The position numbers and the translations under genes are program-made. Below are positions 1-9,804 of a stretch of DNA of 64,000 nucleotides, piece by piece (positions within the stretch are counted from its first letter, which is position 1; each line of letters starts with the position of its first letter). The stretch comes from Acetobacter lovaniensis (GTDB taxonomy: Bacteria > Pseudomonadota > Alphaproteobacteria > Acetobacterales > Acetobacteraceae), in NCBI RefSeq assembly GCF_014207635.1, contig NZ_JACHIE010000003.1, forward strand, positions 171,946 through 235,945, written 5' to 3'. The notes under the pieces are model-generated. The model worked only from the letters and a program-made list of their open reading frames with translations. It was not told the origin of the DNA and made no database searches.

Positions 1-416
1 TGCAGAAGTTCGGCAACATCTTGCGGGAAGCGATCGGTGGAGCCGGGATCACGCCTCAACGCCCGCATGGTCGCCTGATCTGAGCCCGGTGCCCGCCCCA
101 GTCCGAGGTCGATCCGTCCGGGGTAAAGAGACTCCAGTGTCCCGAACGCTTCGGCGACAGCGAGCGGTGCATGATTGGGCAACATGATCCCCCCCGCGCC
201 GACCCGGATTGTTTTTGTCGCCCCGGCAACATAGCCAATAGCCACAGCAGTCGCGGCCGAAGCAATACCCGGCATCGCATGATGCTCAGCCAGCCAGAAA
301 CGACGAAACCCTAAACTTTCTGCATGCACAGCAAGGTCAGCGCTACGATGTAGCGCCTCTGCGGCCGAACTGCCTTCGTTGATGAACGCAAGATCGAGAA
401 TTGAAAGCGGAATCAT
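1..416 (-). CDS. LLM-class flavin-dependent oxidoreductase, C-terminally truncated by the window edge
   Basis: Reading the minus strand from an ATG at 416 gives 138 codons of an open frame that runs off the left edge, so only the N-terminal part is visible. It begins [15 protein letters not shown] and carries [14 protein letters not shown] and [13 protein letters not shown]. These are typical of the bacterial luciferase-like (LLM, MsnO8-type) TIM-barrel monooxygenases, which use reduced FMN to oxidise small organic substrates in the cytosol. The substrate cannot be told from sequence. It stands alone here: the next gene on the same strand is a tRNA about 300 bases upstream. Confidence 0.8.
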   Translation of the reverse strand, partial: MIPLSILDLAFINEGSSAAEALHRSADLAVHAESLGFRRFWLAEHHAMPGIASAATAVAIGYVAGATKTIRVGAGGIMLPNHAPLAVAEAFGTLESLYPGRIDLGLGRAPGSDQATMRALRRDPGSTDRFPQDVAELL

Positions 417-652
417 GGGAACTACCCTATATATTACCTCTCCCTTCACATGGGACTGCGGACATCATATGCCAAGCCACTGGCCGAATGTCCTGTTCTT
501 ACAGGCCCCTTGAGGAAGAAGCTCTCTGAACGCCTCACCATCGCTGGTCTAGAGCGGACAGAGGTCCGCCAATAAGACAGGAAACGCCCTGCCCACACCC
601 ATGTAAATCCCGTAGAGCGGACAGTATTGGCACCGGTATTATCCAAAGCCAG

Positions 653-679
653 AAAAAAGCCCTGAAGATCAAGGCTTTT
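653..679 (-). terminator. Rho-independent terminator of tRNA-Ser
   Basis: On the minus strand, just 3' of the tRNA, the sequence reads AAAAGCC, a short loop, then GGGCTTTTTT. This is a stem ending in a U-run, as expected for an intrinsic terminator of the tRNA transcript. Confidence 0.6.
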
Positions 680-711
680 GAGAACTTATGAGACTGTCTG
701 AGAATGAGGGT

Positions 712-801
712 TGGCGGAAGGGGTGGGATTCGAACCCACGGTACGCTCTCACGCACGCCGGTTTTCAAGACCGGTGCCTTAAACCGCTCGGCCACCCTTC
801 C
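712..801 (-). tRNA. tRNA-Ser (anticodon UGA)
   Basis: The 90-base minus-strand segment begins GGAAGGG and ends CCCTTCC, G, then an encoded CCA, giving a perfect 7-bp acceptor stem. The anticodon stem-loop is CCGGT-CTTGAAA-ACCGG, so the anticodon is TGA, which reads UCA serine codons. A long variable arm (GTGCGTGAGAGCGTACC region) marks it as a class II tRNA. The T arm contains GGTTCGAATCC. Confidence 0.97.
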
Positions 802-950
802 TTACCTGTTCAGGTGCAGCCTTATAAACAGGATGCAACGGTTCTGTCCAGCGGGACAAAGCGGGGGAGTTCTCTGCGCAGCGCTTGCCCTTCCTGCCCT
901 GGAACTGTACAAGCCCCAAACAGAATAGCCATTCCTCTCAGGAACCAAGT

Positions 951-1517
951 ATGAAACAGCAGGCAAACCTGATCCGCGCCGGTCAGGTGATTGAGCATGA
1001 TGGCCGTCGCTGGACGGTCTTAAAACAGCAGATTATTACCCCGGGTAAGGGGGGGGCGTTCATTCAGGTTGAAATGCGCGACCTCAAGACCGGCAACAAA
1101 ACCAACGAACGCTGGCGTACGGCTGATACGGTCGAACGGCTGATGACCGAAGACCGTGAATATCTGTATTCCTATACAGATGGCGAACTGCTGGTTCTGA
1201 TGGACCCCGAAACCTTTGAACAGCTTTCTGTCCCCACCGATCTGCTGGGCGATCAGGCTCCCTTCATTCAGGACAACATGACCATCAACCTGCATCTGGT
1301 TGAAGGGGACCCGGTTGGCATTGACCTGCCCCCGCATGTTACGCTGGAAGTGGTTGAAGCTGATCCGGTTGTAAAAGGCCAGACCGCCAGTTCCTCCTAC
1401 AAGCCCGCCATGCTGTCCAATGGTGTAAAAACCATGGTCCCGCCGTTTATCGAAGCAGGCGAACGCATTGTGGTCCGCACGGAAGACGGGTCTTACGTCG
1501 AACGCGCCAAGGACTGA
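951..1517 (+). CDS. efp: Elongation factor P
   Basis: This 188-residue protein has the three-barrel EF-P layout. EF-P enters the ribosomal E site and relieves stalling at polyproline. The domain I loop reads TPGKGGAF with Lys33 at the tip, the position modified by EpmA-type lysylation in many proteobacteria. The C-terminal domain holds LEVVEADPVVKGQTA and the closing TEDGSYVERAKD. I chose the ATG at 951, with an AGGAA-type ribosome site nearby, over a longer in-frame start at 885, because the family begins right before this KQQANLIRAG region. It is followed 41 bases later by an inositol monophosphatase gene on the same strand, so the two are probably co-transcribed. Confidence 0.97.
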   Translation: MKQQANLIRAGQVIEHDGRRWTVLKQQIITPGKGGAFIQVEMRDLKTGNKTNERWRTADTVERLMTEDREYLYSYTDGELLVLMDPETFEQLSVPTDLLGDQAPFIQDNMTINLHLVEGDPVGIDLPPHVTLEVVEADPVVKGQTASSSYKPAMLSNGVKTMVPPFIEAGERIVVRTEDGSYVERAKD

Positions 1518-1558
1518 TTTTTTCAGCTTTTTTCTCTCCAGAGCAGGACTTAATTACA

Positions 1559-2395
1559 GTGGCCATGCGTCTCTCCCCCGTCATGATGGTGATGCAAACC
1601 GCAGCCCAGAAGGCGGCCAAGCGTCTCCTGCGCGATTTTAACGAAGTCGAGCAGCTTCAGGTAAGCATCAAGGGGCCGGGTGACTTTGTTTCCCAGGCGG
1701 ACCTCCGTGCAGAACAGACCCTGCGCGAAGAACTGGAACGGGCCCGTCCGGGCTACGCCTTTCTTATGGAAGAATCCGGGGAATCGGGTAGCGATAACTG
1801 GACATGGCGCTGGATTGTTGACCCGCTCGACGGTACCTCCAACTTCCTGCACGGCATTCCGCACTGGGCCATTTCCATTGGTCTCCAGCGCCGCCTGCCC
1901 GATGGCAAGGTGGAACTGGCCGCGGCCCTGATCTACAACCCCGCAGCGGGTGAAATGTTCTGGGCCGAAAAGGGGAGTGGCGCATTCCTGAACGAGCGGC
2001 GCATTCGTGTGTCCGCCCGGCGGGAAATGCCCGAATCCCTGTTTGCCACAGGTATTCCCTTTGCCAAGGTACCTGCCCGCCAGCGCCTGCCTTTTGCGCG
2101 CGTACTGGGCAACCTTATGCCCCGCGTGGCTGGCGTGCGCCGCTTTGGCGCGGCTTCGCTGGACCTCGCATGGGTCGCGGCAGGCCGTTACGAAGGGTAT
2201 TGGGAATTCGGCATCAAGCCATGGGATTGTGCCGCAGGTATTCTGATCGTACGTGAAGCGGGTGGTCAGGTTACAGCCCCCGATGGCACGGAACTCGATG
2301 ACCTGCCCGATGATATCATGATTGTCGCAGGCAATGGCAACATGCACGGCAAACTGCTCGACATTGTTGCCGACAGCCTGAAAAACCCGGAATAA
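1559..2395 (+). CDS. suhB: Inositol monophosphatase family protein (SuhB-like)
   Basis: The 278-residue protein contains the metal-binding signatures of the inositol monophosphatase fold: EESGESG near residues 71-77, DPLDGTSNF at 88-96, and PWDCAAG at 221-227. These residues place the two or three Mg2+ ions that hydrolyse phosphate monoesters. SuhB members may also act as rRNA-transcription factors in enteric bacteria; that role is not shown here. The start is taken as GTG at 1559, 11 bases after a CAGGA site; an ATG two codons later is possible. It follows efp closely. Confidence 0.9.
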   Translation: MAMRLSPVMMVMQTAAQKAAKRLLRDFNEVEQLQVSIKGPGDFVSQADLRAEQTLREELERARPGYAFLMEESGESGSDNWTWRWIVDPLDGTSNFLHGIPHWAISIGLQRRLPDGKVELAAALIYNPAAGEMFWAEKGSGAFLNERRIRVSARREMPESLFATGIPFAKVPARQRLPFARVLGNLMPRVAGVRRFGAASLDLAWVAAGRYEGYWEFGIKPWDCAAGILIVREAGGQVTAPDGTELDDLPDDIMIVAGNGNMHGKLLDIVADSLKNPE

Positions 2396-2448
2396 CACTC
2401 CGCCGACCAGCCTCCGGACCACGCCTGAGCTGGGGAGAGTAGCACTGC

Positions 2449-3246
2449 ATGACTACGCATTTACCTCCCCACACACCCTCGGCGGGTCCAGAGTCCGGTT
2501 TGGCATCCCCCCACACCCCAACAGAATGCCCACTCTGCCGCGCACAGGGAGCTGCTTTTGCATTCAGCAAGAATGGCTACGACCTGTTCCGCTGCCCCGA
2601 CTGTGATTTTCTGTTCGTTCACCCCTATCCCGATGTCGCCACACTCCGTGCGTTTTACGAAACGACGTATCGCGGTGCATCGGCCGATTTTTACCCCAAA
2701 GCCTTCAGCCGCCGCTGGCGCGCAGGGTGGCGGAGCCTCCAGTTCCTGCCCTATGTCTGGCGCAAGGATGTTCTGGATTTTGGGTGTGGCGGCGGCTTTA
2801 TGGCCGAAGCATTCAGCCGGCTGGGTGCGCGCGCTGCGGGGCTGGACATCAGCCAGAACAGCATTGCCTACGCCAAGCGCCACTTCCCTCAGACCTCATT
2901 CTACTGCGAAGAGTCAACCACCTTCCGCCAGCGTGGCCTGACGTTTGACTTTATATTCAGCTCCGAGGTGCTGGAACATGTGGCCGGGCCAAACGAGTTT
3001 ATGCAGACACTGGCCGCAATTACCCGCCCCAATGGCTTTGTCTATATTTCGGCCCCAGATATAGGGCACCCTGCCGTGCCACAGGACCTTCCCTCCTGGA
3101 CGGATATTTGCCCGCCCGAACATTTGCAGTTTTTCAACCACCGCAATCTCTGCCTGATTTTTGAACGCTATGGCTTTACCCTGCACAAAACCATGAAAAA
3201 CCTCACGCCAGCCCACTCGGTCATTTTCCGGCGCAAGAGCGCCTGA
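2449..3246 (+). CDS. Class I SAM-dependent methyltransferase with N-terminal zinc ribbon
   Basis: The 265-residue protein has four cysteines (27, 30, 49, 52; CPLC and CPDC) that form a likely zinc ribbon. A Methyltransf_23-like Rossmann domain follows, with the SAM-binding motif VLDFGCGGGF at about residues 108-117 and the acidic GLDIS. Proteins of this build methylate sugars or small molecules; the substrate is not evident. A GGGGAG ribosome site precedes the ATG. It lies 53 bases after suhB on the same strand and may belong to that operon. Confidence 0.85.
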   Translation: MTTHLPPHTPSAGPESGLASPHTPTECPLCRAQGAAFAFSKNGYDLFRCPDCDFLFVHPYPDVATLRAFYETTYRGASADFYPKAFSRRWRAGWRSLQFLPYVWRKDVLDFGCGGGFMAEAFSRLGARAAGLDISQNSIAYAKRHFPQTSFYCEESTTFRQRGLTFDFIFSSEVLEHVAGPNEFMQTLAAITRPNGFVYISAPDIGHPAVPQDLPSWTDICPPEHLQFFNHRNLCLIFERYGFTLHKTMKNLTPAHSVIFRRKSA

Positions 3247-3306
3247 CCCACACCCTGACGGCTCGGCTCTGGCATTTGCCGCAAGAATACTCATGTAAAG
3301 TAAACC

Positions 3307-6258
3307 ATGCAGCCATCCTTCCCCTCAGCCCACGAAGCCCCGGCCCTTGTTCCCCATCAGGGGCGGTTTTCGCTCCTGACAGAAGATGGCGAACTGCTCA
3401 GCCTGAGTGCCGCCGAGGTACGCGAGCGACTGCACGCCATGCCGTGCCCACTGGTGGTGCATGCCCCGGCACTGGCCCGCAAGCTGGACCTCCCGCCCAC
3501 AGGCCAGCCCTCCCCCTGGCTGGACCTGCTGGAACTTTTTACATTCGTGTATCCCGCCCGCCCTGTGGCCCCCACTCCCCGTGGCCTTGCTCTGGCCCTT
3601 GGGCTGGACGAGCAGAATATTGACCGGGCAGAGGCAGACCTGCTGCCCAACCTTTTGTCCATCCTGCTGGGTGAGCTGGCACGGCAGGCCAGAAGCGGGC
3701 AGATTGAACTTCTGGCGGCCTTTACGGTCCGGCTGGGGCAGGCTGGCTGGATATGGACCGGCACTGTGGCGGAAACCATAGACCTGCACAGCCGGCTTAC
3801 CAACAACGGCAGGCTGGCGGAAGAAGCCACCCAGCCCGCAGATGCCCTGCGCGTATGGCGGCACCTGCCAAAATGGGAGGAAAGCGCGCAACGCCCTCCC
3901 CCCGCCTCCCACCCCATCAGCCCGGCGGAAGCGCGGGAGCGGCTGGTCAACATTCTGGGGAGCGATGCTGAGGTCCGGTCCGGGCAGGCGGATTTTGCCA
4001 GTGTCTCAACCGAGGCATTTGCCCCACGCACCATGCGCGGCGACCCCGCCATTGTGCTGGCCGAAGCCGGAACAGGCACCGGCAAAACACTGGGCTACAT
4101 AGCCCCGGCCAGCCTGTGGGCGGAGCGGAACGACGGTGCCGTGTGGCTCAGCACCTATACGCGCCACCTGCAACGCCAGATCGAGCAGGAAACAAAACGC
4201 CTCTACCCCGACCCCACAACACACCGCCAGAAGGTGGTGCTGCGCAAAGGGCGTGAAAACTACCTGTGCCTGCTGAACATGGAGGAAGCCGTCAACTCCG
4301 CTGCCTCCCGCCCCGCGGGCATTACCATTGCCCTGTGCATGCTCGCACGCTGGGCCCTGGCCACAGCAGACGGAGACCTGTTTGGCGGGGACCTGCCCGG
4401 CTGGTTTGGAGACCTGTTCGGCCACGGCAACCTTGCCGGTGTCGCCGACCGTAGGGGGGAATGCATCCACGGAGCCTGCGCGCATTATCAGCGCTGCTTT
4501 GTTGAACACTCCATACGCCGTGCGCACGATGCCGCACTGGTCATTGCCAACCATGCACTGGTCATGACACAGGCCGCCTACGCTCAGGCAGGCATGAGTG
4601 ATGATGACGAGGCAGGCGAGCAGAGCAACATTCCCACACGCTATGTGTTTGATGAAGGCCACCATCTGGCCGATGCGGCAGACAGTGCTTTTTCCGCCGA
4701 GCTTTCGGGGCTGGAAACAGCCGAACTGCGGCGCTGGCTTCTGGGGGCGGAAGGCCGACGCTCACGCGCAAGGGGGCTCAAGCGCAGGCTGGATGATCTG
4801 GTTGTCGGCCACCCCAAGCTTGAAAACCCGCTGGATGCCGCCCTGCTGGCGGCCACGGCCCTGCCAGCACCGGGCTGGTCCACACGTCTGGCACCAGAGG
4901 TGGCAAACACGCCCCCGCCTCCGGAGCCCATGGAACTGAATACCCTGTTCCCGCCCGAACCTCCGGCAGACCAGCCGATTATGGAAAACCCGACAGAAGC
5001 TTTTTTACGCCTGTTGCGCCAGCAGGCCATGGCCCGTGCGGCCGAGGGGGGCAAACAGTCCATCCACACAGCCATGGAATGCGACCTGCACCCGCTTGTG
5101 CCCGACATGGCCGAGGCAGGCCAGCAACTGGCCCGCGCGCTCAGCCGGATTGTAGAGCCCCTGCGCACCCTGAGCGAACGCCTGCAAGCCCGGCTGGAAG
5201 AAGATGCAGACACGCTGGACACCACAACCCGTGGCCGCATAGAGGCCATGACCCGCGCCCTGCGCCGCCGCGCCATATCCCGGCTGGATGCATGGATTAC
5301 CATGCTGACCGCACTGGACCAGCCACCAGAGCCGGGCAGCACGCCTGCGCATATCCACTTCATTCGCCTTGAACGGCGCGACAGGCAGCGCATGAACGAA
5401 CAGGACGTGGGACTTTACCGCCACTGGCTGGACCCGACCATTCCCTTTGCGGGCATTATGGCCATGCCCGCGCAAGGCATGCTCATGACCTCCGCCACCC
5501 TACGTGACCAGCAAGGCGGTGGAACAGAGAGTGACGAGGCTGAAACCGCGTGGGAAGCTGCCGAAGCCCGCACCGGGGCCAATCATTTCCCCTCCCCTGC
5601 CCTGCGGGCCAGTCTGGCCAGTCCGTTTGATTATGCCCGCCAGACCCGTGCCTTTATTGTAACGGACGTGGACAATAGCAGCCTTGTGGACCTGTCTGCG
5701 GCGTTTCGTACCCTTTTCCAGTCCTCTGGCGGTGGCGGGCTTGGCCTGTTTACCGCTATCTCCCGCCTGCGCGGTGTGTATGACCGCATAGCCCCCACGC
5801 TGGAGGAAGAAGGCCTGCCCATTTACGCCCAGCATGTGGATGCCATGGACAACAACACGCTGGTTGATATTTTCCGGACCGAGGAACATGCCTGCCTGCT
5901 CGGCACGGATGCCATGCGGGATGGGGTGGACGTTCCGGGCAATGCCCTGCGTCTGGTTGTGTTTGAGCGCGTGCCTTGGCCCCGGCCAGATATTCTGCAC
6001 CGTGAGCGGCGGATTCATCTGTCTGGTGGAGACCCAAAAGGGTTTGATGACCGCATAGCCCGGCTCAGGCTGCGGCAGGCCTTCGGGCGGCTGATTCGCC
6101 GACAGTCAGACCGCGGGGTGTTTGTCCTGCTGGACCGGCGCACACCCACAAGGCTTTTAAGCGCCTTCCCCAACGGGGTTGCCGTCGAGCGGTGTGGCCT
6201 TGCGCAGACGGCACGCCAGATCACCGCTTTTCTGGCGGAGCAGACCGGACAAAACTGA
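3307..6258 (+). CDS. ATP-dependent DNA helicase, DinG/XPD type with Fe-S cluster
   Basis: This 983-residue superfamily 2 helicase has Walker A (GTGTGKT, about residue 256), the DEGH Walker B box, and four cysteines (321, 386, 391, 397) spaced like the 4Fe-4S domain of XPD, DinG and YoaA. The C-terminal half has GTDAMRDGVDVPG and a QAFGRLIRRQSDRGVF arginine-finger region. Such enzymes unwind DNA 5' to 3' and can process R-loops or damaged forks. It is longer than E. coli DinG (716 residues) owing to an N-terminal extension of about 230 residues and an acidic Pro-rich insert around 530-570. It converges on cspA, with 23 bases between stops. Confidence 0.88.
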   Translation: MQPSFPSAHEAPALVPHQGRFSLLTEDGELLSLSAAEVRERLHAMPCPLVVHAPALARKLDLPPTGQPSPWLDLLELFTFVYPARPVAPTPRGLALALGLDEQNIDRAEADLLPNLLSILLGELARQARSGQIELLAAFTVRLGQAGWIWTGTVAETIDLHSRLTNNGRLAEEATQPADALRVWRHLPKWEESAQRPPPASHPISPAEARERLVNILGSDAEVRSGQADFASVSTEAFAPRTMRGDPAIVLAEAGTGTGKTLGYIAPASLWAERNDGAVWLSTYTRHLQRQIEQETKRLYPDPTTHRQKVVLRKGRENYLCLLNMEEAVNSAASRPAGITIALCMLARWALATADGDLFGGDLPGWFGDLFGHGNLAGVADRRGECIHGACAHYQRCFVEHSIRRAHDAALVIANHALVMTQAAYAQAGMSDDDEAGEQSNIPTRYVFDEGHHLADAADSAFSAELSGLETAELRRWLLGAEGRRSRARGLKRRLDDLVVGHPKLENPLDAALLAATALPAPGWSTRLAPEVANTPPPPEPMELNTLFPPEPPADQPIMENPTEAFLRLLRQQAMARAAEGGKQSIHTAMECDLHPLVPDMAEAGQQLARALSRIVEPLRTLSERLQARLEEDADTLDTTTRGRIEAMTRALRRRAISRLDAWITMLTALDQPPEPGSTPAHIHFIRLERRDRQRMNEQDVGLYRHWLDPTIPFAGIMAMPAQGMLMTSATLRDQQGGGTESDEAETAWEAAEARTGANHFPSPALRASLASPFDYARQTRAFIVTDVDNSSLVDLSAAFRTLFQSSGGGGLGLFTAISRLRGVYDRIAPTLEEEGLPIYAQHVDAMDNNTLVDIFRTEEHACLLGTDAMRDGVDVPGNALRLVVFERVPWPRPDILHRERRIHLSGGDPKGFDDRIARLRLRQAFGRLIRRQSDRGVFVLLDRRTPTRLLSAFPNGVAVERCGLAQTARQITAFLAEQTGQN

Positions 6259-6281
6259 CCAGCCCGCCCCAGACCGCCCTA

Positions 6282-6485
6282 TTAGAGCGGTTTAAGGTTG
6301 GTGGCCGCCTGCTTGCCGCGTTCCTCCACCATGTCGTAGGACAGTTTCTGTCCATCATTCAACGCGCGCAGACCGGCTGCCTGTACAGCGGTAATATGCA
6401 CAAACACGTCTTTTCCTCCATCATCGGGGGCAATAAAACCAAACCCTTTGGTGGCGTTGAACCATTTAACGGTACCTGTCGACAT
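6282..6485 (-). CDS. cspA: Cold-shock domain protein
   Basis: The 67-residue protein is a single cold-shock OB-fold. GTVKWFNATKGFGFI holds the RNP1 motif and KDVFVHITAV the RNP2 motif, which bind single-stranded RNA or DNA and melt RNA structure at low temperature. I chose the ATG at 6485 because an AAGGA site lies 11 bases upstream; the longer start at 6497 would place that site on top of the start codon. About 140 bases of leader separate it from the next gene upstream; csp mRNAs often carry regulatory leaders, but no specific motif was recognised. Confidence 0.95.
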   Translation of the reverse strand: MSTGTVKWFNATKGFGFIAPDDGGKDVFVHITAVQAAGLRALNDGQKLSYDMVEERGKQAATNLKPL

Positions 6486-6625
6486 GAGCGAAGTCATCCT
6501 TATTTCGGCCAGTTACTCCTCCTGCACACGACGCGCCGCGAGGAGAGATGACATTCTCCCCCACGACCGGGGGCGCTTGTCAATCACAATTCAGTCCGCG
6601 CCCCAATTCCTTCCACCCGGACACC

Positions 6626-7294
6626 TTACGGATTGAGCGTACTTTTGAGGAAGGCAAGGCTACGTTCCTGTGCCTGTACAAAGGCCTGCGCATTGTAAGA
6701 TGCGCGTTCCTCACAGCCAAAACCGTGTTCCGCATCGTCATAAACATAAAGTTCAACGTCGGGCTGAGCGGCCCGGATGGCGGCTATATCGGTATGAGGG
6801 ATGCTCGTATCCCGCTCACCAAAATGTAATTGCACGGGGCAGCGTGGAGTCTCCACCCTGTGGGCGGCAATGCCCCCACCGTACCAGCTTACGGCTGCGG
6901 CAAAATCCTCCGTGCCTGTTGCGGCATCCCACGCCAGAGTACCACCCCAGCAATACCCGATCACCCCGACCTTGCGGGCCTTTAGCGCACGGGCTGCGGC
7001 CTGTACGTCCAGCAGGGTTTTGGCGGTGGGAATCCGCGCACGCAGGGCAAGGCCCTTCTGCACGCCATCTGTTGTGTATTCCAGCTCCACGCCACGTTCT
7101 GCGCGGTCAAACAAAGCGGGGGCAATCACGTGAAAACCCGCCTGGGCAAACCGCTCGCATACCGTGCGGATATGGTGGTTTACGCCAAAAATTTCCTGCA
7201 ACACCACCAGAGCATAGGGGTGCGTGCCGCGTTCGGTCTCCCACGCGCTAAACTGGTGGCCATCGGCGGCTTCCAATGTGCGTATCTGTCCCAT
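6626..7294 (-). CDS. Dienelactone hydrolase family protein
   Basis: The 222-residue alpha/beta hydrolase has the dienelactone-hydrolase signature: nucleophile Cys in GYCWGGTLAW, Asp in FGERDTSIP and His in DAEHGFGC, plus the EIFGVN strand near the N terminus. Dienelactone hydrolases open lactones in aromatic breakdown, but many family members act on other esters and the true substrate is unknown. The ATG at 7294 follows AGGGAGA at good spacing, so I prefer it to the upstream in-frame start at 7363. It is divergent from groES. Confidence 0.88.
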   Translation of the reverse strand: MGQIRTLEAADGHQFSAWETERGTHPYALVVLQEIFGVNHHIRTVCERFAQAGFHVIAPALFDRAERGVELEYTTDGVQKGLALRARIPTAKTLLDVQAAARALKARKVGVIGYCWGGTLAWDAATGTEDFAAAVSWYGGGIAAHRVETPRCPVQLHFGERDTSIPHTDIAAIRAAQPDVELYVYDDAEHGFGCEERASYNAQAFVQAQERSLAFLKSTLNP

Positions 7295-7350
7295 GTTCAA
7301 TCTCCCTGTCTGGATTGACGTTAAAACAAAAAGAAACTTTCCCCCATTCC

Positions 7351-7379
7351 TTGACACCCCCATGAGGCGTACCTACTTT
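7351..7379 (+). promoter_or_regulatory. Probable sigma-70-type promoter of groESL
   Basis: TTGACA at 7351-7356 and TACTTT at 7374-7379 are separated by 17 bases, giving a housekeeping-type promoter. It lies directly before the CIRCE operator, so repressor binding would cover the transcription start. Confidence 0.6.
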
Positions 7380-7384
7380 CTGCC

Positions 7385-7411
7385 TTGGCACTCCTGATAG
7401 GGGAGTGCTAA
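7385..7411 (+). promoter_or_regulatory. CIRCE operator (HrcA binding site)
   Basis: TTGGCACTC, nine bases, then GAGTGCTAA. This matches the CIRCE inverted repeat (TTAGCACTC-N9-GAGTGCTAA) with one mismatch. CIRCE is bound by the heat-shock repressor HrcA; hrcA itself is not in this window. Confidence 0.95.
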
Positions 7412-7506
7412 CGCGACGCGGCGTTCTGTTACGCGCGGTTCAAACGGGTGGCGCTGCTTTCTGACAAAGGGCGTCATCACAGCAAATGAATGTGGAGTGA
7501 TCCATA

Positions 7507-7800
7507 ATGACGAAGTTTCGTCCCTTACACGACCGGGTAGTTGTACGGCGCCTTGAAGGCGAACAGAAGACCGCCGGTGGCATCATCATCCCCGACACGG
7601 CCAAAGAAAAGCCTATGGAAGGCGAAGTGGTTGCTGTTGGCGCGGGTGCGCGCAACGAGCAGGGTCAGATTGTGGCGCTTGATGTCAAGGCCGGTGACCG
7701 CGTTCTGTTCGGCAAGTGGTCCGGCACGGAAGTGAAGATCGACGGCGAAGAGCTGCTGATCATGAAGGAAAGCGACATTCTGGGCATTGTTGCAGCCTGA
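7507..7800 (+). CDS. groES: Co-chaperonin GroES
   Basis: The 97-residue protein is a standard-length GroES. It begins with [12 protein letters not shown], has the mobile-loop region [17 protein letters not shown] that docks on GroEL, and ends with [10 protein letters not shown]. Seven copies cap the GroEL chamber during cytosolic folding. It is the first gene of groES-groEL, with the CIRCE operator about 95 bases upstream and groEL 52 bases downstream. Confidence 0.99.
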   Translation: MTKFRPLHDRVVVRRLEGEQKTAGGIIIPDTAKEKPMEGEVVAVGAGARNEQGQIVALDVKAGDRVLFGKWSGTEVKIDGEELLIMKESDILGIVAA

Positions 7801-7810
7801 TCCGCACTGA

Positions 7811-9493
<1,683 letters not shown>

Positions 9494-9570
9494 GTTACCC
9501 AAACCGGTTTTTAAGGGTTTTGGAGGTACTGGCCCGTCCAGTGCCTCCGTTATCCCCCGGAACAGGTATA

Positions 9571-9609
9571 AGGGCGTGCAGGCCATTATGGTTTGCACGC
9601 CCTTTTTTA
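9571..9609 (+). terminator. Rho-independent terminator of groESL
   Basis: AGGGCGTGCA and TTGCACGCCC form a GC-rich stem with a 12-base loop, followed by TTTTTT. It lies 78 bases after the groEL stop. Confidence 0.9.
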
Positions 9610-9804
9610 TTTGAGCTGGACACCGTAGCGGCCTCTTTTTTTGTGGCTTTTTCCAGCCATAAATCAGATTGTGAAACAATTCGGTATCAAACTGGATTGC
9701 CACCCCGGTCATTCCGGAATAGATACAATAAGATTAGGCCCATCGCTCCTTACACGAATCTGGCGAGCGTCAATGGCTGCGTATTTTAAGGAGAACGCAT
9801 CATC
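9610..9804 (+). promoter_or_regulatory. amtB leader with a candidate promoter
   Basis: No gene is seen in this stretch. TTGCCA at 9697-9702 and TAGATA at 9720-9725 are 17 bases apart and could be the amtB promoter. I did not recognise a clear NtrC or sigma-54 site. An AAGGAG ribosome site (about 9790) serves amtB. Confidence 0.35.

Noticed and set aside
540..625. Repeated AGAGCGGACAG near tRNA-Ser, as possible attachment site
   Set aside because: Only two 11-base copies, not matching the tRNA 3' end, and no integrase nearby.
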